A DNA stretch of 64,000 bases from Nepenthes gracilis (GCA_033239525.1 BSYO01000019.1:8538592-8602591); one strand, 5' to 3'; numbered from the stretch's first letter, positions 33,312-44,838 are shown. Notes: generated by a model from the sequence alone, not told the origin. A program made the numbers and translations.

Positions 33312-34834
33312 GGCGCAACTCGAGCCTTTATCATGCGGTGAGAATATTTACCTCTATCCGTCACGACAAGTGGATATGGACCCACATGGAAGTGATCCAT
33401 AACCAAACAAGAAGAATAGAGATTAGAGATGTAGAGACAAGAAAGAGATGAAATCTAGAGAGAGAGGGAAAAAAATCATAATACTCAATTGCATTTAATT
33501 TCTCAAGTTTTCATCCATATCTTAAATAATAAAAGTATGGTCCTTATATAGAGAACCCAAATCCTAAACTAAATTAGAAAAAAATATAATTTATTAACTA
33601 AATATGATTTAAGTTCTTATAATAAAAAAAATCTCAATCAAATAAAAATAAATCAAATAAAATCGCAGTATAATCAAAACAAATAAAATCATAATCTTTA
33701 AAATAAAATTAAAGGGAATCAAAGTAAATCACTTCTAATTTAGTATAGTTTGAATGTCCACATCACTACGGGTCTTGAATGTAATATATAGGCCGAGAGT
33801 TATTAGGAATATGAGTAGCCTATTTTTTAAAGTTGACCTTTTAATTATTGGTGTTCGAATCATCGGTCCCTTGTTCTCGGGACTTGAGCTACATCTTATT
33901 TTATGTTTTAAAATGTTTTGGCCATCTGAATTTTGTAGGTTTTAATATGATTTTTGGATTGCATGGTTTTATGAATGCATTATACATTTTAGATTTTTGA
34001 TGTTTTCATATGGTTTTCATGATTTGTATATTCGTATATCTAACCAACTGTTTGTATGAAATTATTATTTGAAATGTGTTTAATGCAAGGTTTGATATAT
34101 AGAATTTCGTATCTGTTTTATAGTTTTTCGTTCTTCCATCTGTTTTATTAACATGTATTTGTATATTATATATACGTATCCATTGAGTATTAGGTTCATT
34201 ATTTGCAATATTTTTTTAAACCTTCCAGATTAGTAGGCCATGGATATTTATAGGATATGGACAGAAGATTAATAAAGATTTTTGTTTAATTTGTAATTTG
34301 TAGATTTTGAAGATTTTCAATTGAAATCTTATGAATTGGATTTATATATTTGTCAAGTTTTGCAACTTGTTATTTAGGGACAATGTGCCAAGTGGATGTT
34401 CAGTACGGCTTCATTTTATGATATATTGGGTACTTGGTAAAATACTTTTCCTAAATTTTAGATTTGAGTAGGTATTTATATTATTTAAAGGCCGGATGGA
34501 ATTCAGTTTAGTTAGGTCCTATGTCTACTATTGAGTTTATGATTTATCATGTTGCTTGGGGTTCAGTTTGTATCGTCCGACTTAACTTGAGTTATTTAGG
34601 TTTTAATCATTTATGGATAATTATTATTTTAATATCTTTATGATTATTACTTGCTCATGTTGGGGTTATAGCAGTGAACTCGTTCAATTTCATTCAATGA
34701 GCTTCATAGAGTTTAATTTCTCTGTAATCACATGACATGTTGCTTGTATGTAAAGGGCGCGAGCTCTTTTTTTCGAAATAATTTTCATGCTGTGCGTATC
34801 TTGCCTAATAATTATTTGCAATAATAATCTGTAG
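33312..34834. other. AT-rich non-coding DNA upstream of RlmN-like exons
   Basis: About 1.5 kb. The first 150 bp may still belong to the copia A LTR. The remainder is AT-rich, intron-like (many TTTT runs, no conserved frame). I found no upstream exon of the radical-SAM gene here, in particular nothing like its Cys-x3-Cys-x2-Cys motif. Confidence 0.5.
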
Positions 34835-35366
34835 GTTGGGATTATACATGCTACCAACAAGCTTCAATATGACATACCAAATTTAAATCTGGCCGTGTCA
34901 CTTCATGCACCAATACAAGATATCCGTTGCGAAATAATGCCTGCAGCACGGGCTTTTCCATTGGGGAAACTCATGGATGCTTTGAGTGTATATCAGAACA
35001 ACAGGTAAAAACTAGCACCCATTTTTTTTTCCTGCCTCACTTAGTAGGAGATTATGTAGTTTGTTGAGGTTTGGTATAGTTTGCTTTGGTTTATCTGCAG
35101 AACATTCTCTTTTTTGGTAGAAGTCTACTTCAAGGAATGATGCTTACGCTCCTTTTCTTTCTCTTTTGTGTTTTGGGTCGCAGTCAGCAGACACTCTTTA
35201 TTGAGTATATAATGCTTGATGGTGTGAATGATGAAGAGCAGCATGCTCATCAACTGGGGAAACTTCTAGAAACGTTTGAAGTGGTAAGTTTTTTTTTTCT
35301 TACTTGAAGGAATATCATGAGTACGTTTCAGTTCTTGTGATTTTTTAGTGGACATTCATTGCATAT

Positions 35367-36036
35367 TGTTAAAATTGTAAATTAGATTTTAACGTGGAAA
35401 GACCCTTCTCAATCAAGGAAAAAACCACCAAAGAATACACTATAAAAAATTAATTGTTTACAAGAATGTTAGTTACACAAAACCCAAACAAAGAAAAATA
35501 ATCACAAGTGTATATTTCTCAATCTCTCTCTAAAAAGTGTCTCTCTGTCTTTACAATAAGGCTTGCCCACAACTTTCTCAAAGCATGCTCCAAGTGATTG
35601 CCTCTCACACTTCACAGCACTGGCTACCAGCAAGGGCACAAGCCTATATATACACATGAGACCTAGTGGTCGGTCAGCCACCTTAGCAGTAGGGTGGTAG
35701 GACCATGCCTCTTAGGCCTGCTATGGCAGGTGCACGGCCGGCGTGCTACAGTAGTAGGCCTGACACCCTTGGAAGTTATAGCCGCCACAATCTCCAATCA
35801 GAGTGGGTCAACTGTCCACATGCAAAACGCGGCTACAGCAGGCTTACGGAGAAAGAGAGTCAACGCCTAGGCTTTCAGAGTCCTCGTCCATGTCCTCAAC
35901 TACCTCTCAGACATGACTCCTCTAACGAGTCCTCGTCCATCTTGACAGGCTTCTCGGACCACTCCAAAAGTCCGCATCCATTTTTTCCCTTTTGAGTCCG
36001 CGGACCAAAAATACCATGAAGGGAGTGACCCCAATA
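35367..36036 (-). repeat. Copia B 3' LTR (outer end deleted)
   Basis: Matches 40,113-40,887 from the U3 start (TATTGGGGTCACTCCC, TG changed to TA) through the CTCTCTCTAAAAAGTGTC region and TTTTAACGTGGAAAGACCC. It lacks the ~105 bp near the PBS-proximal end present in the 5' LTR. Confidence 0.75.
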
Positions 36037-36039
36037 AAC

Positions 36040-36660
36040 TTCCCCTCACGACCGAGTGGGAGTGAAGTTAGTCAGACCGGCAATGTCACAACAAGCTTCC
36101 ATCTTTCCCTTTGGTAAAACTTTGGTCCACATGTCCGAGTCATTGTCATCCATTCGGACCTTTCCAATTGATAGCTGCCCATCATCAAAAATATCTCTCA
36201 CCCAATGATATCGCATGTTAATGTGCTTTGACCTGGAATAGAATGAGGAGTTTTTACACAAGTGAATGGCACTTTCGGCTATCATAGAGGACCTTGTACT
36301 TTCCTTGCCTTGGACCCAATTCTTAGACGAACCTTTTCATCTACAGCATTTCCTTGCAGGCCTCGGTCATGGCAATGAGCTCTGCCTCCGTAGTTGAGAG
36401 AGCGACGCATTTTTACAACTTGGACTGCCAAGAAACCGCCCCTCCCGTAAATTTTACCAAGTATCCGGATGTTGATTTCTGAGAATCAACGTTCCCGGCC
36501 ATATCGGTATCCGTGTACCCAACCAGCTGAAGCTTCTCTCCTTTAAACTGCAAACTCATCTTTGAAGTCCCATGGAGATATCTGAAAATTCACTTTACCG
36601 CGGACCAATACTCCATACCTGGGTTTGAGAGAAAACGGCTCACAAGACCAACTGCATGAG
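36040..36660 (-). pseudogene. Copia B RNase H
   Basis: The minus strand includes VGYTDTDMAGNVDSQKST in one frame and KNSSFYSRSKHINMRYHWVRD at 36,180-36,250, the standard RNase H and C-terminal end of copia polymerases. Frame breaks lie near 36,300 and 36,420. Confidence 0.65.
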
Positions 36661-36760
36661 CAATGTCCGACCACGTACATCAGACTACCAATGGCCGAGG
36701 AGTAAGGGATCTTGCTCATACGTGCCTTTTCAGTGTTCGAGGATGGACACTGCTACTTGC

Positions 36761-37690
36761 TCAACCTAAAATGGTTGGCCAGAGGGGTACTGACAGGTTT
36801 GGAGCTTTCCATGTTGAATCGCTGAAGCACCTTTTCAACATAGCCTTCCTGGGACAGCCAGAGCTTCTTGTCCCCTCGGTCTGAAATATTCTGATTCCCA
36901 AAATCTGCTTCGCCGGTCCGAGGTCTTTCATGGAAAAGGACTGCCTCAGTTGCTCTTTCAGCTCCTTGATCAGACTACTGTTCCGTCCGATAACCAGCAT
37001 GTCGTCCACATAAAGGAGGAGGATGACGAAGTCGTTTTTTAAAAATCTCTGGACAAAGGCACAGTGGTCGAAAGTAGTCTTATGGTATCCTCGTCCGACC
37101 ATGACAGACTCAAACTTTTGGTACCACTGTTTCGGAGCTTGCTTCAGCCCGTACAAGCTCTTCTTCAAACGACAGACCAGTCCTTCCTTCTCCTTAACTT
37201 CAAAACTATCTGATTGTTCCATGTAGATCTCTTCCTCAAGATTTTCATGGAGAAATGCTATCCGGACATCCAGTTGCTCAATCTCCAGATCCAAAGTTGC
37301 TGCCAATCCGAGCACCACACAGACCGAGGACATCTTCACAACAGGTGCAAAAATTTCATTAAAGTCAACACCTTTGCGTTGACTGAAGCCCTTCACCACA
37401 AGCCGTGCCTTGTGTCTTGGCTTGCACCCGTCATCGGTCGTCTTCAGTTGGAAGACCCACTTGTTCTTCAGGGCCTTCTTCCGTTGGGGCAGCTTAGCTA
37501 GCTCAAAGGTGTAGTTCTCATGGAGAGAGGCCATTTCTTCTTTCATGGCCTCAAACCATTTATCCTTCTGAGCGCACATGGCCTCACCAAAATCTTCAAG
37601 TTCTCCAGTATCAGTGAGGAGGACGTACTCACTTGCTGGCGGGAGGACGAACGGATGTCTCTTCTTGGACGACCGTCTCACAGGGGCCAC
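36761..37690 (-). CDS. Copia B reverse transcriptase (open 309 codons)
   Basis: Minus-strand frame includes WFEAMKEEMASLHENYTF, NKWVFQLKT, KARLVVKGFSQRKGVDF, FAPVVKMSSV, LEQLDV-type EIEQLDVRIAFLHENL and the catalytic YVDDMLVIG. The RT core is uninterrupted and YVDD is intact, unlike other copia copies here. It is part of a polyprotein that is broken upstream, so it is unlikely to be expressed as a functional protein. Confidence 0.8.
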   Translation of the reverse strand: MAPVRRSSKKRHPFVLPPASEYVLLTDTGELEDFGEAMCAQKDKWFEAMKEEMASLHENYTFELAKLPQRKKALKNKWVFQLKTTDDGCKPRHKARLVVKGFSQRKGVDFNEIFAPVVKMSSVCVVLGLAATLDLEIEQLDVRIAFLHENLEEEIYMEQSDSFEVKEKEGLVCRLKKSLYGLKQAPKQWYQKFESVMVGRGYHKTTFDHCAFVQRFLKNDFVILLLYVDDMLVIGRNSSLIKELKEQLRQSFSMKDLGPAKQILGIRIFQTEGTRSSGCPRKAMLKRCFSDSTWKAPNLSVPLWPTILG

Positions 37691-37915
37691 CTCGGCTTGT
37701 TGAGGGGCTAGATCTTCAACCTGATTCTACTGAGGCATTGGAACAGCCTCATCATGGTTGCCAGCCACTTTTGGTCCGCCGACATTGGACTCAAGAGGCA
37801 CTGGACGGACAACTTCAACATCAACTCTGTCCATCCGGAAAGTATTGAGATGAGACTTCTTCTCTTTCCGAATGTCCTCGATGGTTTCTTTCTCAACAAA
37901 GATCACGTCTCGAGA

Positions 37916-38782
37916 TCAGACCAGCTTCCTTTCCATTGGGTCATAATACCTATACCCAAGTTCGTCCTCGCTGTAACCCATAAAGACGCATTGTTTCGTC
38001 TTTGGCTCTAGCATGCTCCTCTCATCTCTTGGAATATGAACAAAGGCCTTGTAACCAAATGTCCAAAGATGGTTGTAAGCTGGTTCCTTCCCGGTCCAAA
38101 TCCTTTCCAGGACTTTCCTGTCCAAAGGTTTATTGGGCGATCGGTTGATCACATGGGCGGCCGCCTTTAAGGCATTGGCCTAAAAAGATCCCGGAAGCCT
38201 AGCCTCGGACAACAAGTACCTAACCCTTTCCATCAGGGTGCAATTCATCCTCTTGGCCATGCCGTTCAACTGTGGCGTTTTCGGTGGAGTCCTTTGATGT
38301 TTGATGTCGTGAGCTCTGCAATAGGCATCAAAAGTCCCAATGTACTCTCCACCGTTGTCGCTCTGGACGGCCTTCAACTTCCTCCCGGTCTCACACTAAA
38401 CGAGGACATAAAACTGTTCAAAGATTCCCGCGACCTAATCCTTAGTCTTAAGTGGGAACACCCACAGCTTCCTTGAGCAATCGTCAATGAAAGAGACAAA
38501 ATACTGTACACCTCCAAAAGACCTTTCTAGGAAGGGTCCACACACATATGTGTGGATGAGCTCTAGGACCTCGGACCTTCTGGAAGATGCGTCTCCCTGA
38601 AAGGAGACTCTCCGTTGCTTCCCTGCCATGCAGTGAGGGCAAGTCCTCGGCCTTTCTTCATCCATCTCTAGGATGAGACCCTTCTTGGCCAGATGACTCA
38701 TGCTCCTCTCACTCATGTGTCCGAGCCTTTTGTGCCAAAAGCTCGAGGACTCTACACATCTTGTGGCATTCACCTCTGCCAC
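37916..38782 (-). pseudogene. Copia B GAG-pre-integrase and integrase
   Basis: Contains FWHKRLGHMSERSMSHLAKK, the zinc-binding CPHCMAGK, a core with FIDDCSRKLWVFPLKTKD (38,440-38,500) and SDNGGEYIGTFDAYCRAHD, then MNCTLMERVRYLLSEARL and INRSPNKPLDRKV. Frames change at about 38,430 and 38,180. Confidence 0.75.
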
Positions 38783-38803
38783 CTTGGCCTTGGCTTTTAG
38801 CGC

Positions 38804-39330
38804 TTAAAGGCCTGAGGCCTTTCCTTCTCGGGCAACCACCATGGATCCCTTCGTCAGTTTGAAACCGCCGTTACAAAAGATGCTGTAGTAGTCTTCATCA
38901 TCAAGTCGTCCTATTAAAATGATATTCATACGAATATCTGGGACATGTCGGATGTCCCTAAAAATTAGTCGGGTTCCATTGTTTGTCATCAAGGAGACGT
39001 CGCCTTGTTCAATGATCTCAGGCATCTCCATGTTGCCCATCTTTAACACTCTTGGGGCACTCGGAGTGTAAGTAGAGAACAACTCTCTCTTGGAGGTGAC
39101 GTATATGGATGCGTCAGAGTCCACCATCCAGTCAGAGGCCTGCTCGACCACGCTCACAGAGTCCTCAGACTCGCATGCCAAAAGGAGGTCACCTCCTGCG
39201 ACAACAGAGACCGAGGACTCTTCCTCGCCACGTCTCTTTTCGTCCATTTCCTTTCCAACGTTTTCACGCTTCCACTTGTAGCAAAATCTCTTGATGTGGC
39301 CATTCTTGCCATAATGATGGCACTCCATGT
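38804..39330 (-). pseudogene. Copia B zinc knuckle and protease
   Basis: The frame starts with ECHHYGKNGHIKRFC, a CCHC knuckle with the second Cys changed to Tyr. It continues to SDWMVDSDASIYVTSKREL, where the catalytic DSGA is changed to DSDA. The open frame of 174 codons is otherwise undamaged, so decay here is by point substitutions. Confidence 0.75.
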
Positions 39331-39565
39331 TCTAGTACCAGAACGTGAATTACTCTGCCCTTTGTCTTCAGACTTTGGGCCATGTCTTCGGCTCCTTCCC
39401 CTTGATTCGGTGACAAGTACCTCGGAGTACTGAGAGGTAGACGTACCCTGAGACTGCCGTCTCACTTCCTCGTTCAGCACAGCTCCTTTGGCCATTTCCA
39501 AAGTCACCACGCCGTCAGGAGCTGTGTTGGCAATGGTGATCCTCATGACCTCCCATGAGTTTGGG

Positions 39566-39672
39566 AGGGTTTCTAGGAGCCAGAGTCCGAGTACCTCATT
39601 CTCAAATTTGATCCCTATGCCGCTAGGAGCCAGAGTCCGAGCACCTCATTCTCAAATTTGATCCTTATGCCA
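39566..39672 (-). repeat. 53-bp tandem duplication in copia B gag
   Basis: CTAGGAGCCAGAGTCCGAG...TTTGATCCCTATGCCG is followed directly by a second copy differing at few positions. It disrupts the gag C-terminal half. Confidence 0.75.
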
Positions 39673-39703
39673 CTCAGCTAGTCCACACAGCCCTGAAATT
39701 CGT

Positions 39704-40081
39704 TCAGGTGGTCGCGACAGATGAGTCGTCCTTGTACCGAATCTGCATTAGCCTCATTGAGTGAAAGATTTTGTTATTGCCGGTCATGGAGGCGTAGAGC
39801 TTTTGCAATTTCTCCCAAAGCTCCTTGGCATTCGTTTCTCCCCGAACGTGATTGTACACGTTGTCGTCCACAAACTGCCAGATGTAACCACACACTTGCT
39901 TGTTCTCCAGCACCCACTCCTCATCCGTTTTTGCCGCCGGCTTTTGTATGGCAAAAATCGGATTGTGCATGGACTTCACAAAGAGCAAGTCTGACATCTT
40001 GCCCTGCCAAGTGTCAATGTTGGTTTCATTTAAGCAAGTCATTTTGCTTCCTACCTCTATAGCAGCCAGCAACAAGGTCAC
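39704..40081 (-). pseudogene. Copia B gag
   Basis: Minus frame with MTCLNETNIDTWQGKMSD, LLFVKSMHNPIF, VCGYIWQFVDDNVYNHV and KIFHSMRLMQIRYKDDSSVA. The first Met falls in the LTR/PBS-proximal leader; the gag start is probably the Met at about 40,042. Downstream it frameshifts near 39,705. Confidence 0.7.
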
Positions 40082-40112
40082 CGTTCAAAGAACCAAGATC
40101 TTTGATACCACT

Positions 40113-40887
40113 TGTTTTCACAAAAATGGAAGACACGGTGACCGGGCGGACGGATCACTCGGACAGCAATAGAGCAGAGCTCTCGGACAAACGGCTAAAA
40201 CTAGAGATAGAAAAACAAGAGAAACATACACGAGATTTTAACGTGGAAAGACCCTTCTCAATCAAGGAAAAAATTACCAAAGAATATACTATAAATAATT
40301 GATTGTTTATAAGAATGTTAGCTACACAAAGTCCAAATAAAGAAAAACAATCACAAGTGTATATTTCTCAATCTCTCTCTAAAAAGTGTCTCTCTTTCTG
40401 TCTTTACAATAAGGCTTGCTCACAGCTTTCTCAAAGCATGCTCCAAGTGATTGCCTCTCACACTTCACAGCACTGGCCACCAGCAAGGACACAAGCTTAT
40501 ATATACACATGAGGCCTAGTGATCGGTCAGCCACCCTAACAGTAGGGTGGTAGGACGACGCCTTCTAGGCCTGCCATGGCAGGCGCACACTCGGCGTGCC
40601 AGAGTAGCAGGCCTGATACCCTTGAAATTTGTAGCCGCCACAACCTCCAATCAGAGTTGGTCAACTGCCTACCTGTAAAACGCGGCTACAGCAGGCCTAC
40701 GGAGAAAGAAAGTCAACGCCTAGGCTTTCAAAATCCTTGTCCATGTCCTCAACTACCTCTCGGACATGACTCCTCCAACGAGTCCTCGTCCGTCTTGACA
40801 GGCTTCTTGGACCACTCCAAAAGTTCGCGTCCATTTCCCCTTTTGAGTCCGCGGACCAAAAATACCACGAAGGGAGTGACTCCAACA
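40113..40887 (-). repeat. Copia B 5' LTR
   Basis: 775 bp, TGTTGGAGTCACTCCC at the upstream end (40,887) and ...GTGAAAACA at 40,113 beside the primer-binding site. A minus-strand TATA (GTATATATAAGC, about 40,495-40,508) precedes the R region. Confidence 0.8.
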
Positions 40888-41349
40888 TAAACATCATTAC
40901 TCTGACATGAAATTAAGCATACAATGGGTAGTCATTGGCTATGGCCCCCTCTCTTGTAAGTCTAGGTGCTGAAAATTTTAGAAGGTGTGGAAAAATTGAA
41001 AGGTTTTGAGGTATACTTTTCTTCCGAAATTTAAGAGATGGTGAGAGGTGCTACTATTTTGAGTGAAAAACTTTTTAGTGCTGAGAAAAATCTTACTGGA
41101 GAACTGAGCCTATATTTTTTGCTGCTGAAGAAAGTTAGCTATCCCGTTATCATTGTGATATTTCTTTAGTGCAACATATATAATTACATCGGCTACATTA
41201 GGTTTAGGAAATGCAGAGAAATACAGCAGTACCCCAGGCTGAGGACTAGTTACCCCCCTCAGAATTGAGTTATATAACGAGAAGTTATTTTGTTGGTAAA
41301 ATGGTAAGGTTGTCTTCTGTGATGTAGAGGTCATCCATTCAAACTACTG
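40888..41349. other. Intron remnant of the RlmN-like gene
   Basis: About 460 bp of unique, non-coding sequence between copia B and the tandem duplication that carries the LINE. Nothing recognisable. Confidence 0.5.
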
Positions 41350-42886
41350 AAGCTGTCTTTTTGCAATAAAGGGTGAGACAATGTATATCAATTTTTTTCT
41401 ATATCCCATAATATGAGAGTCTCATTTATTAGATAGCCTTTTAAAATGATACAAGAGAAAGAAGTAATTTGGCCAAGTGGTCTTTTTTTTTTGGTAAGTA
41501 AGTAAATTAAATTAAAATAAATAAAATTACAAGACGGTGTTTTAACTCCAAGTGTTTTACCGACTTAGAGGTAGAACAACGAGTTAGGGCATTCCACGAG
41601 CACCACCATGAATAAAATCATGAAATCGATCAAAAGAAAACAGCAAAAAAGATATCTAGATGAACATCATCTAAATTGGCCACATGCTACCCGGCCCAAA
41701 ACATTCACAACATAATATTCCATCGTTCCAAGAAAACAGCATAGGAAATTTTCACCATGGCCTGTTATTACATGCCAGCAAGTCCAAAAGATCGGTTGCC
41801 CCGACTTCAGCATCAGCACAGCAAACCCTCCCATACCACTTCCGGCCAATCCATCAGCAGCCCAATACATTTACCAAGCAATATTTGCATCAGCATCAAC
41901 TGAATTTCCTAGCGCAGCAATACCAACCCAGCGGAGAGGGCGTTTGTAGCCATCCTACACCCAACAGCTGCTGCCCAAATTGCCATACCAGCAGTAGGAG
42001 TTGCAGTGCCAGGCCAACATCTTTACTACAGCTAGGAGAGACACACCAGAGAGCCAAACATTCACACCACAGCAGTCAACAGCACTAATCCAGATGGCAC
42101 CAGGACTGTGCTACATGATAGGCCTTTCAGCCAACCCCTGGACTAGTTTTATGTACTCCCCCAAGAGCTGGAGAATTCACCCAGCACAAGCCACACCACT
42201 CCCAGAAAAGTACATAAACAGCTACATCAGAGGCTGATCACCAACTGCTGCCATATCAGCATGAGAACAGGAAGAAAAACCCCAACTTCATAACCCGAGA
42301 CTGCTGCATCAAAAGATTTGCATCCAACAGCAAAAGTTTAGTCCATAAGAGCCGGCCAGCACTGGAAAATACCGGACCACCCCAATGGAAATAACGAAGC
42401 CCAACTTCATCAAAGGGAACTGCCAGCACCATCAAGACAGGTATATCAAATAGCGCATGGAAATCCATTAGATAATTTTGAGGCTTTTTTCCGCTTCTTC
42501 CTTGATTTTGTTTGGCTCCTGTTACCAACAAGCACCGAGCCTCCTTGATTGTGAGGCAATTCCGGATCACATCGCCCTTCAATATTTTGTGAATGGTAAT
42601 TATGGAGTCCCGCCACTAATTCGTCCAAATTGCTAAATTGATCATGTTGAGAAACCGATAACAAGTTCAAGACGGAACTTAGAAAATAAAAAAAAATCTG
42701 CTTCTCAACCGGGATTAACGAATCAATGTGAGGATGTGCAAGCACTAATAATCTAAGGGCTTCAAAAAGAGCCCCCACAGGGCTGAGATGTTTAGACCCA
42801 TCAAGTGGAAAGGATGAGTTGAACTCATCCCTAGTTTGATCAGATAAGTGACACCAGCATTTATCTAAAAAATATAACACCAACGG

Positions 42887-43666
42887 TACGTTTGGTTGCT
42901 GGAATAGAATAAGGTGGGAATAGAATAGTTATTCTAGGGAATAGAAATGGATGGGAATAGAGTTGGAATTGTTATTCTTATGTTTGGTTGTTGGAATAGA
43001 ATAAGGTGGGAATTAGTATTCCATTGTTTGGTTTGGAGAATAGTATGAGGAATAAGGTGGGAATAGTAATAATAATAATAATAATGATAATAATAATAAT
43101 AATAAATATAATAATAAGTAATAATAATAATACCTAATAATAATAATAATATAAAATAATAATAATAATACCTAATAATAATAATACATAATAATAATAA
43201 TACAAAATAATAATAATAATACCTAATAATAATAGTAATACCTAATAATAATAATAATATAAAATAATAATAATAATACAAAATAATAATAATACATAAT
43301 AATAATAATATAAAATAATAATAATAATACCTAATAATAATAATAATAACAATAATACATAATAATAATAATAATAAAATACCTAATAATAATAATAATA
43401 CAAAATAATAATAAAATATCTAATAATAATAATAATAATAATAAATATAATAATAATAATACATAATAATAATAATAAAATAAAAAATATATATGTGGGA
43501 ATTGTTATTCCCATATAAAGGGTGAGAATTGTTATTCCCACATTTGTGGGAATAACAATTCCCAGGGAATAGCAATTCCCACAATTCTTGCAACCAAACG
43601 GAGGAATTGCAATTCCCGTGGGACTTGCAATTCTTTTTCCTCCCAATTCTTGCAACCAAACATAGC
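42887..43666. mobile_element. MITE (PIF/Harbinger-like ends) with an expanded TAA microsatellite
   Basis: Ends GGTACGTTTGGTTGC and GCAACCAAACATAGCCC are inverted repeats, with TTGG-type flanks inside the LINE ORF. Interior has GGAATAG/CTATTCC-like arms around 43,063-43,480, which is (TAA)n with interspersed ACC. The CGTTTGGTTGC terminus is common among Tourist/Harbinger MITEs in plants; I cannot confirm the superfamily. Confidence 0.6.
43063..43480 (+). repeat. TAA/ATA trinucleotide microsatellite, ~420 bp
   Basis: Almost pure TAATAATAATA with periodic CCTAATAATAAT and CAAAATAATAATAAT interruptions. Tyr/Ile-rich ORFs on the minus strand across it are artefacts. Confidence 0.9.
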
Positions 43667-44838
43667 CCAATAGTCTATGATCCGGGGCAAGGGCATTTAG
43701 AGAATGCCGAAGAGCTTTTCCCCCAGTCAACATCAGGATGGCAAGGGACAACGGATCAGATCCCACTTCTGCTACTTCCGAAACCCCAAGGGACTGGGCA
43801 GTGGTTACTGGGCAGCATTCATGGGAACTCATTGGATTAGTCCCAATTGCCTTAGCTTCCAAAACCGAACAGCAAGCCAAGGGGTCCGAGGACAGATCAG
43901 CGTGAATTGAATCCTGAGCCTCACCCAGTTGATTATCCACCCGTGAATCACTCGGGCACATTTTGTTAAATTGGCCCGAATCTTCCAGGGAGTACTTATG
44001 GGAGAGCCTCATGATGGATTCAGGAGTTGAAAACTCGTCCCCCAAAGCAAAGGAAGCCCCAGCAGATTGGTCCTCATCAGGAGGTCCACCAAGCTGATCC
44101 ATATCACCCAAAGGATTACCCAGAACTTTATGGTCCCCATCAGGAACCTCAATAAAGCAATGAGAAGCACCATCTTTATCAAGAGAACAATGAGAAACGC
44201 CACCATCCTCAAAATGAGCTACAATTGGGCCCGCAACAGCCTCTGTCTGCACAGGAGCTGAGTCTGCTGTCTGGGAAGAAAGCACAGCATACAATCCACC
44301 GGATGAAGATTCTACTTGGGCAGAGCATTCCATCTGAGCCACAGTATCCAGAGGTTGAGCAAATGAGCTCTCTCCCTTGCCAATATGATTCCAAGAATCA
44401 CACACCAATGGCTCAACAGCATCAGCCAAAATATGGACAGGCAGGAAGTCCATGGAGGGAGCAGAGCTCCCACCCCTTACAACACCAAGATCCAGGACCT
44501 GAGGCCTATCTGACTGCAACAGCAAGCCCATGGAGGGCACTGGGTGTTGCAAAGATCCCGAAGGATATAGGAGATCATTAACCACACTGGATTCAAGATT
44601 AGAATTCAGGTGTTCAAGAGAGCTCGACTGTACAACAGCCAAGTGGTCTTTTTGCAATGAAGGGTGAGACAATTTATATCAATTGTTTCTAGATCCCATA
44701 ATATGAGAGCCTCATTTACTAGATAGTCTTTTGAAATGATACAAGAGGGAGAAGTAATTTGGCCAAGCCCCATTTTTGGTCAGTATCTTGACCTTCCTGG
44801 TGTTAACCTATTATATTATCTAGAAAGAACTACCCTTG

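Larger units (their letters stand above)
35367..40887 (-). mobile_element. Ty1/copia element B, nearly complete, in the RlmN-like intron
   Basis: Minus orientation, with LTRs at 40,113-40,887 (5') and 35,367-36,036 (3'). Primer-binding site TGGTATCAAAG lies at about 40,100-40,110 and a polypurine tract (GAGGGGAAG) beside the 3' LTR. Order gag, zinc knuckle, protease, integrase, RT, RNase H. It is related to element C in LTR and protein sequence. The flanks (CATAT and TAAAC) do not form a target duplication, and the 3' LTR lacks about 105 bp at its outer U5 end, so a deletion removed that corner. Frames contain several stops. Confidence 0.85.
41483..44637 (-). mobile_element. L1-type LINE, minus strand, 5'-truncated and internally deleted
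   Basis: The minus-strand 3' end is TTACTTACTTACC followed by poly(A) (plus-strand T run at 41,483-41,492). Target duplication GCCAAGTGGTC lies at 41,472-41,482 and 44,638-44,648. The 3' tail (GCCCTAAC..., TTACTTACTTACC-An) is shared with the small L1 at 44,839-45,235. ORF1-like sequence occupies the upstream part; no endonuclease or RT is seen, so ORF2 was lost. A MITE sits at about 42,887-43,666. Confidence 0.65.
42446..44637 (-). pseudogene. LINE ORF1-like C-terminal region, split by a MITE
   Basis: Minus frame from 44,637 to about 43,667 is acidic and Ser/Gly/Asp-rich (for example LGDMDQLGGPPDEDQSAG). It ends NALAPDHRLL at the MITE and resumes on the other side (42,883 downward) with VLYFLDKCWCHLSDQ, ending in a basic KSRKKRKKASKLSNG. 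The first ~12 residues of the longest frame (Met at 44,672) come from flanking duplicated DNA. Basic C-terminal tails are common in plant L1 ORF1, but I see no zinc knuckle, so the assignment rests on context. Confidence 0.5.
41350..44770. repeat. ~130-bp tandem duplication split by a LINE
   Basis: Unit 1 (41,350-41,480) and unit 2 (44,643-44,770) share GGGTGAGACAAT, CCCATAATATGAGAG, TCATTTA-TAGATAG and AATGATACAAGAG, at roughly 90% by eye. They were adjacent before the L1 inserted at their boundary. Confidence 0.65.

Noticed and set aside
39721..40172. Plus-strand ORFs of 77-113 codons
   Set aside because: Shadows of the minus-strand copia B gag.
42934..43440. Tyr/Ile-rich ORFs, including the C-terminal part of a 429-codon ORF
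   Set aside because: Translation of the TAA microsatellite in a MITE; only the part up to about 43,667 is LINE-derived.
41347..44770. A 130-bp target-site duplication for the LINE
   Set aside because: A shorter duplication (GCCAAGTGGTC) sits next to the poly(A), and the 130-bp copies fit better as an older tandem repeat.
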